NCBI GenBank assembly: GCA_946902875.1
Contig: OX336339.1
Coordinates: 21,173,349 to 21,237,348, forward strand
DNA: 64,000 nt
From: Nematopogon swammerdamellus
Taxonomy: Eukaryota; Arthropoda; Insecta; Lepidoptera; Adelidae
Direction: 5' to 3'
The translations under genes and the position numbers were made by a program. Below are positions 11,431-21,579 of this stretch, piece by piece. The notes beneath the pieces are model-generated. The model did no database searches and was not told where the DNA came from. It worked only from the letters and a program-made list of their open reading frames with translations. How positions within the stretch are numbered: position 1 is the stretch's first letter; the number at the start of each line of letters is the position of its first letter.

Positions 11431-12011
11431 TCTATACATATAATAAAATCGTAGAGGTAAGAAAGTCTGTACATTGAATATATTCGGAAAAAAACTAACC
11501 AGGGTGGCTTAAAATGAGATACTGAACATGTTAGAACAGTTTTTAAAATTTTTGTTTGTTTGTTTGTTTGTCTGTACGCGCATCACGCAAAAACCACTGA
11601 ACGGAATTAGACGAAACTTTGTATAGTGGCAGTTTATATGCCGGGTTAACATAATACGTAAAAAAAAATAACAAAAAAAAAAAAAAAATTACAATTTATA
11701 AACATTATTGCGCGTTTAAAATCACGTAGTCCAAAGTACATAATTATATCTTGAGAACTGGCAGCAAATACAATTTGAATAAAATATTCATTCGAAATTT
11801 AAAAATAAGTAGATACAACGAAAATGACAGTTCTTCTTTTTTATAACTTGAACACAATAGTCTATACATATCTATTCTTTCTATACATATCATAAAATCG
11901 TAAATGCAAAAATGTCTATTTGTACGCGCATCTCGCAAAAACCACTGAACGGAATTTGACGAAACTTTTTATAGTGACAGTGTATATCCCGGATGAACAT
12001 AATAATTATAA
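11431..12011 (+). repeat. 580-bp tandem duplication, unit 1 (Helitron 5'-end-like)
   Basis: The unit starts TCTATACATATAATAAAATC, which resembles 5' ends of lepidopteran Helitron-type elements. It contains two related half-units, around 'ACGCGCATCACGCAAAAACC' (11577) and 'ACGCGCATCTCGCAAAAACC' (11925). Unit 2 follows at once and differs, as far as I can see, only by one A in a poly-A run. Confidence 0.8.
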
Positions 12012-12591
12012 TCTATACATATAATAAAATCGTAGAGGTAAGAAAGTCTGTACATTGAATATATTCGGAAAAAAACTAACCAGGGTGGCTTAAAATGAGA
12101 TACTGAACATGTTAGAACAGTTTTTAAAATTTTTGTTTGTTTGTTTGTTTGTCTGTACGCGCATCACGCAAAAACCACTGAACGGAATTAGACGAAACTT
12201 TGTATAGTGGCAGTTTATATGCCGGGTTAACATAATACGTAAAAAAAAATAACAAAAAAAAAAAAAAATTACAATTTATAAACATTATTGCGCGTTTAAA
12301 ATCACGTAGTCCAAAGTACATAATTATATCTTGAGAACTGGCAGCAAATACAATTTGAATAAAATATTCATTCGAAATTTAAAAATAAGTAGATACAACG
12401 AAAATGACAGTTCTTCTTTTTTATAACTTGAACACAATAGTCTATACATATCTATTCTTTCTATACATATCATAAAATCGTAAATGCAAAAATGTCTATT
12501 TGTACGCGCATCTCGCAAAAACCACTGAACGGAATTTGACGAAACTTTTTATAGTGACAGTGTATATCCCGGATGAACATAATAATTAAAA
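12012..12591 (+). repeat. 580-bp tandem duplication, unit 2
   Basis: It is a near-perfect copy of 11431-12011. The 64-codon - strand frame is identical in both (11744-11938 and 12324-12518). The poly-A run near 12254 has 15 A instead of 16. The duplication must be recent, or reflect sequence homogenisation or an assembly artefact. Confidence 0.85.
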
Positions 12592-12772
12592 AATATAATA
12601 AAAATCACGTAATCCAAAGTAAAGGTAAAAAACTATTTTAAATGTCATGTTGACAACGGAGAACTGTCATCTCGACGTGAGTTGGCCGGTGACAAATTGT
12701 TTGATAAATAAAAATAATAATTGAAAGTCGAAGTTATGTCGCTGTCATTGGTGCAATAAAATTTATATATCT

Positions 12773-13300
12773 GTTGCCCGCGGCTTCGCTCGCGTGAAAT
12801 TCGTATTTTAAAAAAAGAAAGTAAGTAACTAAAGGCGGGCTTGAAGGCGGAGCTGAGTTCAGGAAGAAGAAAAACATTCTTGAAGAAAGTAAGTAACTAA
12901 GGGCGAGGCCGAAGGCCGAGCTCTATTCTGGAAGACCATAAACCTTCTCGAAGAAAGTAAGTAACTATGGGCGAGGCCGCAGGCCGAGCTGCGTTCAGGA
13001 AGAAGCTAAACCATCTTGAAGAAAGTAAGTAACTAAGGCGAGGCCGAAGGCCGAGCTACGTTCTGACAAATGATAAACCATCTCGAAGAAAGCAAGTAAC
13101 TAAGGGCGAGGCCGAAGGCCGAGCTGCGTTCAGGAAGAAGCTAAACCATCTTGAAGAAAGTAAGCAACTAAGGCGAGGCCGAAGGCCGAGCTACGTTCTG
13201 ACAAATGATAAACCATCTCGAAGAAAGCAAGTAACTAAGGGCGAGGCCGAAGGCCGAGCTGCGTTCAGGAAGAAGCTAATCCATCTCGAATAAAGTTAAT
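12773..13300 (-). repeat. 68-bp minisatellite, array 1 (about 7 units) with Helitron-type end
   Basis: It opens with TTGCCCGCGGCTTCGCTCGC plus GTGAAATTCG, the Helitron 3'-end block in - orientation. It then continues as a tandem array whose unit reads GGGCGAGGCCGAAGGCCGAG, CTGCGTTCAGGAAGA, a 'TAAACCATCT' part and GAAGAAAGTAAGTAACTAA. Units are about 66-68 bp and differ by a few substitutions. Confidence 0.85.
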
Positions 13301-13374
13301 TAATATTAAGATTGAGTTAATTTAATTTAAATTTTATTATAAAGTCCACGCTTCTAACGGCAAATATACCGTGC

Positions 13375-13567
13375 ATGCTAGAACCTCGCGGTTATTCCCG
13401 GCTGGATGGCAAGAGGCCCGATGCTATCACCTTAGTGCCATGGACTAAGGGTAGTTCTTTGATGTGGGACGCCACTTTTGTTCTCACATTGGCTCCAAGT
13501 CACGTTAGGACATCTTCAAGAGCGGCTGGCGCGGCCGACGCTGGGGCGGAGAGCCTCAAACGCAGCA
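13375..13567 (+). pseudogene. Retroelement-type fragment with PD-(D/E)xK-like motif (1)
   Basis: The + frame from 13375 reads EPRGYSRLDGKRPDAITLVP and continues to 'SLMWDATFVLTLAPSH' and an alanine-rich stretch. R14-P15-D16 followed 15 residues later by D32-A-T is the spacing of a PD-(D/E)xK nuclease core. I recall sequences of this type (EP-G-R-DGKRPDG-TL-PW-G--L-WD-T) being common in invertebrate repeats linked to retroelements, but cannot name the family precisely. The frame is cut off downstream, where repeat D begins (13568), and it has no upstream coding part. It is therefore a fragment. A second motif of the same plan lies at 19522-20181 (-). Confidence 0.55.
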
Positions 13568-13890
13568 AATCAATACTAATAATAAATCTGTAAGGGATGG
13601 TCATGGAGTAAGTTACTTTGTTTTAGGAAATATTGAGTTTGTAGCCTCTATGTATGATACTAAAGCTAAATTGACGATTTTTAGAAATCTTTTCTGTATG
13701 TATGTATGTATGTATGTATGTATGTTCCTCCATAACTCTTAAAGCCATAATCCGAATTTGATGAAACTTAGTACAAACCCATTTTACTATACGGGACACA
13801 GGATAGGCTTACTAAAATTCACTTCCGGCTACGCTAAGATGTGGCTCCCATACAAATCGAATTGTTCCAAGCGCCGAAATAATGGGCGGC
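13568..13890 (+). repeat. Interspersed repeat D, copy 1
   Basis: It begins AATAATAAATCTGTAAGGGA and continues with GTTACTTTGTTTTA, a (TGTA)n run at 13697-13724, 'CCTCCATAACTCTTAAA', TTTGATGAAACTTA, 'GACACAGGATAGGCT' and 'CGCTAAGATGTGGCT'. Copies are at 17255-17665 and 34797-35110, with a reversed piece at 37865-37975. Confidence 0.7.
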
Positions 13891-14382
13891 GCGGCGCGGC
13901 GGGGGTTAGTAGCGCGTCTCGCGGAGACTGGCAGCCCGGCGGCGGGGGCGAAGGCGCGGGACGCGGCGCGGGGTGCGGTCTATTCGGTGGTCTGGCGGAG
14001 CGCGGTGTGTGTGTGTATGCATTGTCTCGGCAGAGTTTCATAAATTTTAATTCGATTCATAATATTATGTAGGTTAACTTCGTTAGGTATCTATTTGATT
14101 AATTTTAGGTGCAAACCTATGAAAAAGTATTATTGCGAGTCGATGTTAGCGGATATTTATTTAACTGAAGTTCCTATTTGATTTAAGTTAATTGATCGTA
14201 TGTTTATTATATTGTACGTAGTGTAGTATGCGCGGTATATTAGCGAAGAGATTCTTATTTTTACCCGATTACGGCGAAGCGAAAAGGAGAGTTATGTTTT
14301 TGACCGGTACGTATGTATGTATGTTCAACTGTTCCCTCATAATAACTTCGACACTACTTATAATAATTTGACAAATGAGGTA
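13885..14382. other. GC-rich patch then unassigned AT-rich DNA
   Basis: 13885-14010 is strongly GC-rich (GGCGCGGCGCGGCGGGGG and similar). It is open on both strands, which is what composition alone would give. No splice sites were recognised around it. Confidence 0.35.
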
Positions 14383-14430
14383 TCGTTGGATGCGTCTTGA
14401 CCGTACGCTGGTCGTCAAGACGCATCCAAC
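14383..14430. other. Perfect 18-bp hairpin
   Basis: CGTTGGATGCGTCTTGAC and its exact reverse complement GTCAAGACGCATCCAACG flank a 12-bp loop. I do not recognise the host element. Confidence 0.75.
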
Positions 14431-14485
14431 GTCTATAGGCTATAGGATATGGCGCCCTCTAGAGGACATAAATAATGATAAAAAA

Positions 14486-16196
14486 TTGCCCGCGGCTTCG
14501 CTCGCGTGAAATTCGTATTTCAAAGAAAAAAATTAAGTAACTGAGGGCGAGCTGGGTTCAGGTAAACGATAAACCGTCTCGAAGAAAGTGAGTAACTTTT
14601 TGAGGCCGAAGGCGAAGTTGCGTTCAGGAAGACGATAAACCTTCTCGAAGACAGTAAGTAACTATGGGCGAGGCCGAAGGCCGAGCTGCGTTCAGGAAGA
14701 GGATAAACCATCTTTAAGAAAGTAAGTAACAAAGGGCGAGGCCGAAGGCCGAGCTGCGTTCAGGAAGAGGATAACCTTTTCGAAGAAAGTAAGTAATTAT
14801 GGGCGAGGCCGAAGGCCGAGCTGCGTTCAGGATGAGGGTAAACTTTTCGAAGAAAGTAAGTAACAGAGGGCGAGGCTGATGGCGGAGCTGCGTTCAGGAA
14901 AACGATAAACCTTCTCGAAGACAGTAAGTAACTATGGGCGAGGCCGAAGGCCGAGCTGCGTTCAGGAAGAGGATAACCTTTTCGAAGAAAGTAAGTAACA
15001 GAGGGCGAGGCCGAAGGCCGAGCTGCGTTCAGGAAGACGATAAACCTTTTCGAAGACAGTAAGTAACTATGGGCGAGGCCGAAGGCCGAGCTGCATTCAG
15101 CATGCGGGTAAACTTTTCGAAGAAAGTAAGTAACAGAGGGCGAGGCCGAAGGCCGAGCTGCGTTCAGGAAGACGATAAACCTTTTCGAAGACAGTAAGTA
15201 ACTATGGGCGAGGCCGAAGGCCGAGCTGCATTCAGCATGCGGGTAAACTTTTCGAAGAAAGTAAGTAACAGAGGGCGAGGCCGAAGGCCGAGCTGCGTTC
15301 AGGAAAACGATAAACCTTCTCGAAGACAGTAAGTAACTATGGGCGAGGCCGAAGGCCGAGCTGCGTTCAGGAAGAGGATGACCTGTTCGAAGAAAGTAAG
15401 TAACAGAGGGCGAGGCCGAAAGCCGAGCTTCGTTCAGGAAGACGATAAACCTTTTCGAAGACAGTAAGTAACTATAGGCGAGGCCGAAGGCCGAGCTGCG
15501 TTAAGGAAGACGATAAATTCTCGAAGACGGTAAGTAACTATGGGCAAGGCCGAAGGCCGAAATATGTTCAGGAAGAGGATAAACCTTTTCGAAGAAAGTA
15601 AGTAACAAAGAAGTTACTTTCTTCGAGAAGATTTATGGTCTTCCTGAACGCAGCTCGGCCTTCGGACTCGCCCTCGGTTACTTACATTCTTCGAAAAGGT
15701 TATCCTCTTCCTGAACGCAACTCGGCCTTCGGCCTCGCCCTTTGTTACTTACTTCTTAAAGATGGTTTATCCTCTTCGTGAACGCAGCTCGGCCTTCGGC
15801 CTCGCCCATAGTTACTTACTATCTTCGAAAAAGTTTATCGTCTTCCTGAACGCAGCTCGGCCTTCGGCCTCGCCCTCTGTTACTTACTTTCTTCGAAAAG
15901 GTTATCCTCTTCCTGAACGCAGCTCGGCCTTCGGCCTCGCCCTTTGTTACTTACTTTCTTATAGATGGTTTGTCCTCTTCCTGAACGAAGCTCGGCCTTC
16001 GGCCTCGCCCATAGTTACTTACTGTCTTCGAGAAGGTTTATCGTCTTCCTGAACGCAACTCCGCCTTCGGCCTCAAAAAGTTACTCACTTTCTTCGAGAT
16101 GGTTTATCGTTTACCTGAACCCAGCTCGCCTTAGTTACTTACTTTCTTCCTTTGAAATACAAATTTCACGCGAGCGAAGCCGCGGGCAAAAGCTAG
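14486..16196. mobile_element. Palindromic minisatellite element bounded by Helitron-type ends (array 2)
   Basis: The left edge reads TTGCCCGCGGCTTCGCTCGC and the right edge is its complement, ending GGGCAAAAGCTAG before T (16193-16196). Between them lie about 15-16 units of the 68-bp minisatellite in one direction (14545-15608) and about 8 in the other (15610-16150), turning at 15600-15615. The outermost units of both arms carry the same variants in the same order: a shortened first unit with 'GGTAAACGATAAAC', then 'GTGAGTAACTTTTTGAGG', then a 'GACAGTAAGTAACTATGGGC' unit. The arms are therefore copies of one ancestral sequence. About 135-bp dimer periodicity is visible near 15091 and 15226. 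The unit also encodes shifting frames, which I do not call genes. Confidence 0.8.
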
Positions 16197-16199
16197 TAT

Positions 16200-16550
16200 T
16201 AAATAAAGATAAACCTAACGAATTGCTAAAGTTATTTTTAACAGATCGAAGATTGGTCACTGAGGACAATTTAAAAGAAATTAAAAAAGATTCGTGCCAG
16301 GTAAAATTAAAATGGGTATTCCACAGGGTTCTGCAACTATATTAGGTAATACATTATTTTTAGTGTTTATTAATGGCTTTGCCTTAATTAAGATAGATGG
16401 TGTTTTAATACTTTTTGCCGACGACACTAGTATAAAGATCTCTCTTGAATCAATGCATGAACTGGAAATAAAATAAAATTCCGTAGTAGGAAAAATATCG
16501 GAATGGTTTGCTGCAAACGAACTGATACTAAATACATCGAAGACCAACTA
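16200..16550 (+). pseudogene. LINE reverse-transcriptase palm fragment with FADD
   Basis: Reading + frames, this is the central RT domain. It shows 'DSCQVKLKMGIPQGSATILG' (RT motif with the GIPQGS turn), 'NTLFLVFINGF', then 'VLILFADDTSIKI' with the catalytic FADD, and after a stop at about 16474 'VGKISEWFAANELILNTSKT'. This motif order is that of Jockey/CR1-like non-LTR elements. Only about 115 codons remain, with a frameshift before GIPQGS and an in-frame stop. It starts immediately after the Helitron-type end at 16196, so one element was cut by the other. Confidence 0.85.
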
Positions 16551-17254
16551 ACTATATGGTATTTTCAGGACGAAACTGTGGTCCCCGTGAGCCCTCTTTT
16601 TTTTCTAATTCCTCCGGCTCTATTGGTTGCCAGTCATGCATACGATTTTAAGGATTCTTTAATGACCCAACTCTGAGTTGTAAAATTTATATAGACAATT
16701 TATGTGACAATTAGAATTAAACTAATAAGATTTATGGATATATATCTGCATGAAGTAAACATTAGGTGCTTTCATTGTTTCGGCCGTTTATATTTATGAC
16801 AATACCAAAATTAAATAATTTTACGACTCACTAGTTTGATCAATTGCATGAAATTATGTGCTAAATACATGATCTGATGTTATTTACTTTGAAATCGTAA
16901 TTTACTACAATAAATACTAATTATACCCTAGAAATAGACTGTAACAATTTCCTCGACGCAGATACTAGAAGCAATGGACTTACCACACCGTCCGCAACTA
17001 GCAGGCAGCCGACTCCACACACCTGGAACGACCCACAAAAAAATCCTGATTCTAGGAATGTATCTCTAACTTTCTCCCGACAAACCCGACAGTCGCTAAC
17101 TAGAGGCGCTGCCGAGAATTCCTGCAAATTGGCCCAGATTTAACTATGCACTGGGCTGGTTAAAAATAAGCTTCGGTTAAATTGGCTAGGCGGGGTTGAA
17201 TCTGAAGAGTCGAATTCAGTAATCGAGAATCGAGTAAGCACGTATCATAAATAC
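16551..17254. other. Unassigned
   Basis: No known repeat or gene was recognised. The part from 16920 to 17155 is GC-richer, with a 68-codon - strand frame of no recognised family. Confidence 0.35.
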
Positions 17255-17665
17255 TGACAATAAATCTGTGAGGGATAGTCATGGACTAGTGGATAGTTAC
17301 TTTGTTTTATGAGATAATGCATTTCTAGACTAGTAATGATATGAAATTGCAAATTTAAAGGAATATTTATATATATAATGTTAAGACTTGAAAATTTTTT
17401 TTTATAATAAATTTTGAAAATTATTTGTTTGTATTAATAGTTACTAATACTAAAACGATATTGACGATTTTAGAAATATTTTCTGTATGTATGTATGTTA
17501 CTCCATAACTCTTAAACCGGTCATCCGAATTCGATGAAACTTAATACAAGCACATCTAGCTAGCTATACGTGACACGGTAGGCTAAATTAAATTCCGATT
17601 ACGCTAAGATGTGGCTCTCATATCCGATCGCTCGAATTGTTCCGCGCGCCGAAATAAAGGTACGG
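17255..17665 (+). repeat. Interspersed repeat D, copy 2
   Basis: The landmarks of copy 1 (13568-13890) recur in order: AATAAATCTGTGAGGGATAG, GTTACTTTGTTTTATGAGAT, 'CTCCATAACTCTTAAACCGG', 'CGATGAAACTTAATACAAG' and CGCTAAGATGTGGCTCTCAT. An AT-rich insertion lies between about 17330 and 17450. Confidence 0.65.
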
Positions 17666-17694
17666 TAGCGTCTAACATCTAAAAATGGCGATAT

Positions 17695-18115
17695 TTCTGA
17701 ATTGGGCTAGTCCATGGACCACGGCACGATTAGGCCACGGCATCAGTGGAGACAAAAAGTGTGAGTTCTGGGCCTGGGACTCATAATGAATGAGGTAAGG
17801 GTATGTTGTATCTTTTTACCTACCGTTATAAAAATCGCATTTCACTCTAGCTCCAAAAATCCTGGGATTCCTGTCGTCACGCCATTTAATATATTGTTGA
17901 TGTTTAAACATCTATAGGTACCGGGACCCCGAGAGTTTTTCGTGGCTGGAGTTAATTGTGATTTCGTAACGGTAACAGTACAAGTGGCGCTCTCGAGTGA
18001 AGTTACACGTGAGTCGCGGCACTAACACTTTTTATTGACACTCCACTGTTGCCTTGCCTTAGTCGTGCCGTGCTCATTGCCGTGCCGTTATCGCCTAGGC
18101 CCTAGAATAAAAAAA
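17695..18115. mobile_element. Fold-back element with imperfect long inverted repeats
   Basis: The left block, GGCACGATTAGGCCACGGCA then CAGTGGAGACAAAAAGTGTG, matches the reverse complement of 18015-18105 (GGCACGACTAAGGCAAGGCA, CAGTGGAGTGTCAATAAAAA). The arms are about 85-100 bp with indels around a centre of about 220 bp. No frame is present. It is a non-autonomous DNA element of unknown superfamily. Confidence 0.6.
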
Positions 18116-19028
18116 TATAATGGAAAATGCTTTACAGATATTTCTTACTTCGCCTAGTACGCAAGCAGCCTTGGCTTCCAGAAATAACACCTTTCTTGAT
18201 GTAGAATTCGCTACGAAATTACGTGTACGATTATAATTAGGCTGGCAGTGAGTTGACCCGCTGAAGCTAACATGTACATATATTTATTCGGTATCTACTT
18301 GAGGTGGATCGACGAGATAGGGGTCGGAGAACCCTTTTAGTTGCAAGGTTTGATTCATAGAACGGCGCCGTAGCACCGCCGCCATTTTAACTACTTCCGA
18401 CTTCTGTTAGCCTGGTACCTCCGTCGCCCCACCGACGAAGTCGATCGGAAATTGGTCGTTATTTTTCCCAGTCGGATGCCGCTCGTTCAATTTTCCCTAC
18501 AATCTCGGTCCCTGCGTTCGAGGAACTTTTAGAAATTTAATTAATTTAAAGTTAAAATCTATTGAATCTGCGAGACTCTCCAATAAGACTGAAGGTGCGG
18601 GGTGTTCACGTGAATGCCGACAAAACGGCCATTCTCAACGAAGGGAATCTCTTTGTAGGTAACAAAAGTTGATGAGCACAAAAAACTCTTGAACAACCTA
18701 AGGAATGTTATAAACTTCTTAATTCTGCGTTTATTAGCATTCCTCTTTGTAATTAAGCGTTTTTATATGTCCAGACAAAGACTTTCGTCGCAAATAGTTC
18801 GGTTGACGAGTTTCAGAGACGACAAGGTATTAACAAATTGAAGTCATTGCTGTTTCTCGTCATGTTCTTTACTCTATATTACTTACTCTAGTGGTACGTA
18901 GAGATCCTTTGTCTCTGCTGAACCCATTGGGAAACCGGTGTGACCTAATGTATGAATGTATGTGTGAATTTGCTCTAACGTTGTTCTGAACGAGGAAATT
19001 GAAGGGAACTTTCCTTCATATAATTAAA
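18116..19028. other. Unassigned
   Basis: Mixed composition, with a GC-richer part at 18360-18520. No gene or known repeat was recognised. Confidence 0.35.
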
Positions 19029-19288
19029 TAGCTGTGCCCACGGCTCCGTTCGCGGTAAAGACAATTTGATAGTTAATCGGGTTTCAATTGGAAATCGTCG
19101 AATTTTCTCCGCCTGTGTTCGCTTTCGGCCCTACTGTTCAGCTCATATGTATAATGGCGTGATGCTATATAACAACCTTGCCAAAACTAAACAGCAAATA
19201 AATAAGTTGAGCCGTTCTTGACTTACAAACGGACGTACATACACGGACACACAAACGGCAAACGTAGAATTGTATATTATGTAGAGAA
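19029..19288 (-). mobile_element. Non-autonomous Helitron-like element
   Basis: 'TAGCTGTGCCCACGGCTCCG' plus TTCGCGGTAAAG at the left is the family 3' end in - orientation. A 'GGCGTGATGCTATATAACAA' block and a purine-rich 5' end near GTAGAGAAAAAATAGAGA match the layout of 9194-9581. Confidence 0.6.
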
Positions 19289-19521
19289 AAAATAGAGATT
19301 TTTACTATTATTCTTCTAGGAGCAGGTCCGTTTCCAGCGACTCCACCCCCCTGCTTCTCTCACACCCTATGAGCCAGGAGCGAAGACCCAGCTCTGAAGG
19401 AAGGTGTGGATCTAAGCTTGCGATGGCTTCACCGAACATATCCGGGCCCATCGGCAGTAGAGGAGGGTATTAATCGAGGCCGGGACTAGCGAGTGGCCAC
19501 TCTAAATTTCCAGCGCATGCT
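19289..19521 (-). other. Probable 3' flank of the PD-(D/E)xK retroelement
   Basis: The sequence is GC-richer and follows the stop codon of the 19522-20181 frame on the - strand. No other identity was recognised. Confidence 0.35.
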
Positions 19522-20181
19522 TCACGTTTCGGCTCGCTTCAAGCCCTCGTCAGCTAGTCTGCGTTGACTAGGACGCGGGGAAACCACCGTCCCGCTCTCG
19601 ACCTCCCTCTCTCTACCTATCCATATTCTGTAGGATGCTTCCAGTGACGTTTTCGAAGCTCTCTCCATATATGAGCTTAGCGTCGATCTTGGGAGCCCTA
19701 GATTCTTGAAGAGACTGTAGAGCGACTTCGCTGGTAGTCCTCTTGCTCCGACTTCCACAGCGAAGAGATCAGTCTTGAATCCGTTTCTCACAATCCGGTC
19801 AACTAAGTTGCAGTACTTGTTAAGTTTGATGTTGTGGTCCTTCGGTATGTTACTTTCCCATGAAACTGTAAGTTCAACAAGTACTACATGCTTTGTCGCT
19901 TTTGAGAATATGAGTATATCCGGTCTTAATGCTGTGGTACAGATTTCCGAAGGCATTTGGTAATGCTTCTCATGTGTGTCCATCAACAATTCCGAATCCT
20001 TTGCTGCTCCCAAAATTGAAGAAGGTTTAGTCTTATCTTTGGGCAGCTTATTGGCTCCAGGTTTCACAAAGTTGACCTTCTGGAAGCCGCTACTGGTTTG
20101 CCCTTTCCTGGTTGGTCCGTGCAATTGACAGGTTGATGGCCTTTCAATATATGGCCTACCAATATGAAAAATATAGCGTAG
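19522..20181 (-). pseudogene. Retroelement-type open frame with PD-(D/E)xK-like motif (2)
   Basis: The frame is open for about 219 codons, from just after an in-frame stop at 20182-20184 to a stop at 19522. No start codon is certain: the first 'M' used at 20124 is a TTG. Counting from there, R67-P68-D69, then 'ILIFSKATKHVVLVELTVSWE' with E84-L-T, then 'KYCNLVDRIVRNGFKTDLF' and 'VEVGARGLPAKSLY'. RPD-x14-E-x-T with a following lysine-rich helix fits a PD-(D/E)xK nuclease fold. This type of C-terminal region ('RPDI---SELTVPWE---KY--L') is, to my knowledge, found in LINE-like elements of many animals. It may be a restriction-like endonuclease domain, but I cannot prove that. No RT domain adjoins it, so the copy is 5'-truncated. 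It is the longest uninterrupted frame in the window. Confidence 0.65.
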
Positions 20182-20186
20182 TTATA

Positions 20187-20350
20187 GAAGAATAGAATGA
20201 TCGTTTATTGCACTTTTTTGGTACAATTACACACTAAATAAAAAATTAACATTAGATATTAAGTGAAATGGGTCTAGGCGCAGCTTACAGGTGAACCCAT
20301 TGTGCAAACCTTGCTGATTTCAAGGCTATCCTTTTCCTAGTAATTAGTAA
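20187..20350 (-). repeat. LINE 3'-tail-like repeat
   Basis: 'GATCGTTTATTGCAC' and 'AATTACACACTAAATAAAAA' followed by 'GGCGCAGCTTACAGG' is the usual look of a LINE 3' untranslated region in - orientation (TTTATTGCACT is the complement of a polyadenylation context). Confidence 0.5.
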
Positions 20351-20404
20351 GTAACTATTACGCTAGGTGTTAACGCTAAGTTAGAGAACACTCCAAGCCG
20401 TTCC

Positions 20405-20510
20405 GTGGATGTGCCAAAAGACGTCAGTAAAAACCCCATGCAAATTGATTCAGTAATTCTCGACTTATAAGCGACGCATAAGTGGTTACAGATTTTCCGC
20501 TTTATTGATT
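20405..20510 (+). repeat. Interspersed repeat R, copy 2
   Basis: GATGTGCCAAAAGACGTCAG, TAAAAACC, CAAATTGATTCAGTAATTCT, 'CGACTTATAAGCGA' and 'GTTACAGATTTTCCGCTTTA' match the order in the copies at 402-532 and 30745-30860. Confidence 0.6.
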
Positions 20511-20944
20511 ACTTAGACAGTATAGACTGACCGATACGCCAACATAAACAATTTTATTTCAGAACCTTAAAATAATTCCACCGATTCGATATTATGTAAA
20601 ACACTTTGTTCACAGGCGCGATGTATTGTGCCGAGCCGGAGAACGTAAAATATTTTGATTCAATGGAGGCGGAGAGGCCCCGGGCGGGCGGGGCGCGACG
20701 TGACGCGCCACCACCACGATATACATTCTTCGCCTTCGAAGCCTCGCGTGCTGGCGGCTTTAGACGTGCTGATATGCCGTTGCGGCGGCGATTATATAGA
20801 GATTACCTACTAGGATGACCTGAAGCATGTTATGTGGGAATGTTGTTCAGACACAGAGGGCTCCATAGCCATTTCGTTCTTGCACGCGTAGGGATTGCGC
20901 GCAGCGATCAAGCGGTCGCAATGTGTGTTACATGATGTGCAAAG
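20511..20944 (+). other. Weak exon candidate at 20618-20818, otherwise unassigned
   Basis: A pyrimidine-containing acceptor (CACTTTGTTCACAG) is followed from 20618 by a GC-rich frame of about 67 codons ending in TGA. The frame is rich in Ala, Arg and Pro, and no clear donor site follows. It may be an exon or simply a GC-rich patch. The start of the frame reads AMYCAEPENVKYFDSMEAER. Confidence 0.25.
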
Positions 20945-21010
20945 AAGCCTTATCCCTTTAAGAGATTTCTTCCAGTCAAACTTTGGGTGTTTGAGAGTCG
21001 ATTAATATAG
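20945..21010 (-). repeat. LINE 3'-tail repeat C, fragment
   Basis: 'GCCTTATCCCTTTAAGAGAT', 'TTCTTCCAGTCAAACTTTGG' and 'TGTTTGAGAGTCG' match, in reverse complement, the tail at 59815-59980. Another copy is at 33515-33600. Confidence 0.6.
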
Positions 21011-21424
21011 GGAAATGTAACTAGGTGGCAGTAAAAAAATTTAGTGTGAGAATTAAAAATAAAATTATTAATTGTAATATTAATTATTGTAATGCATATA
21101 AAATATTTTTTGTCGTATGATGATGATTGATCAGATGATAAACAATCGTAATCAGAAAAAGAAAATTTCGCTTAGAAACTTAAGAAAAAAAAATTGCTGT
21201 CTATCCTGCCTTTCCGCAGATTTATGTCCGCGATTTACTAAAAAACTACAGATCAAAATTGCATGGCGATTATTCAATAACATTCAGCAACTCTTTGAGA
21301 TCGTTTTATAGGATATATATAATCACGCTATCTACTTATAGTACTGAGCAGTGGCTCTGATTGTGAGAGCAGTAAATTCATACAGATGTTACTTACTTAT
21401 CTACTTCATAATATATATATTTTT

Positions 21425-21472
21425 TGTCAATTTCATGCGCGCGAAGCCGCGGGCAAAAGTTAGTACTAGATA
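21425..21472 (+). mobile_element. Helitron-type 3' end remnant
   Basis: 'GCGCGAAGCCGCGGGCAAAA' followed by GTTAGT is the conserved 3' end, with CTAG changed to TTAG. No matching 5' end was recognised nearby. Confidence 0.6.
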
Positions 21473-21579
21473 AGAGTGTAAATAAATAGTGAAATTTAGT
21501 AAGAATGTGATTGTTCCCAGCTGGCCTACAGCCCCTGTTTGTGTGTGTACGTTCTACTATCAATTTTCTCTATTCGCAG

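Noticed and set aside
14486..16196. CRISPR-like array
   Set aside because: Units are contiguous and almost identical with no unique spacers, and the DNA is clearly eukaryotic.
14520..16345. Frames with repeated ERSSAFGLA and FLNAARPSAS motifs (also 36187-37615)
   Set aside because: They are produced by the 68-bp minisatellite read in rotating frames. 68 is not a multiple of 3, and units carry frame-breaking changes.
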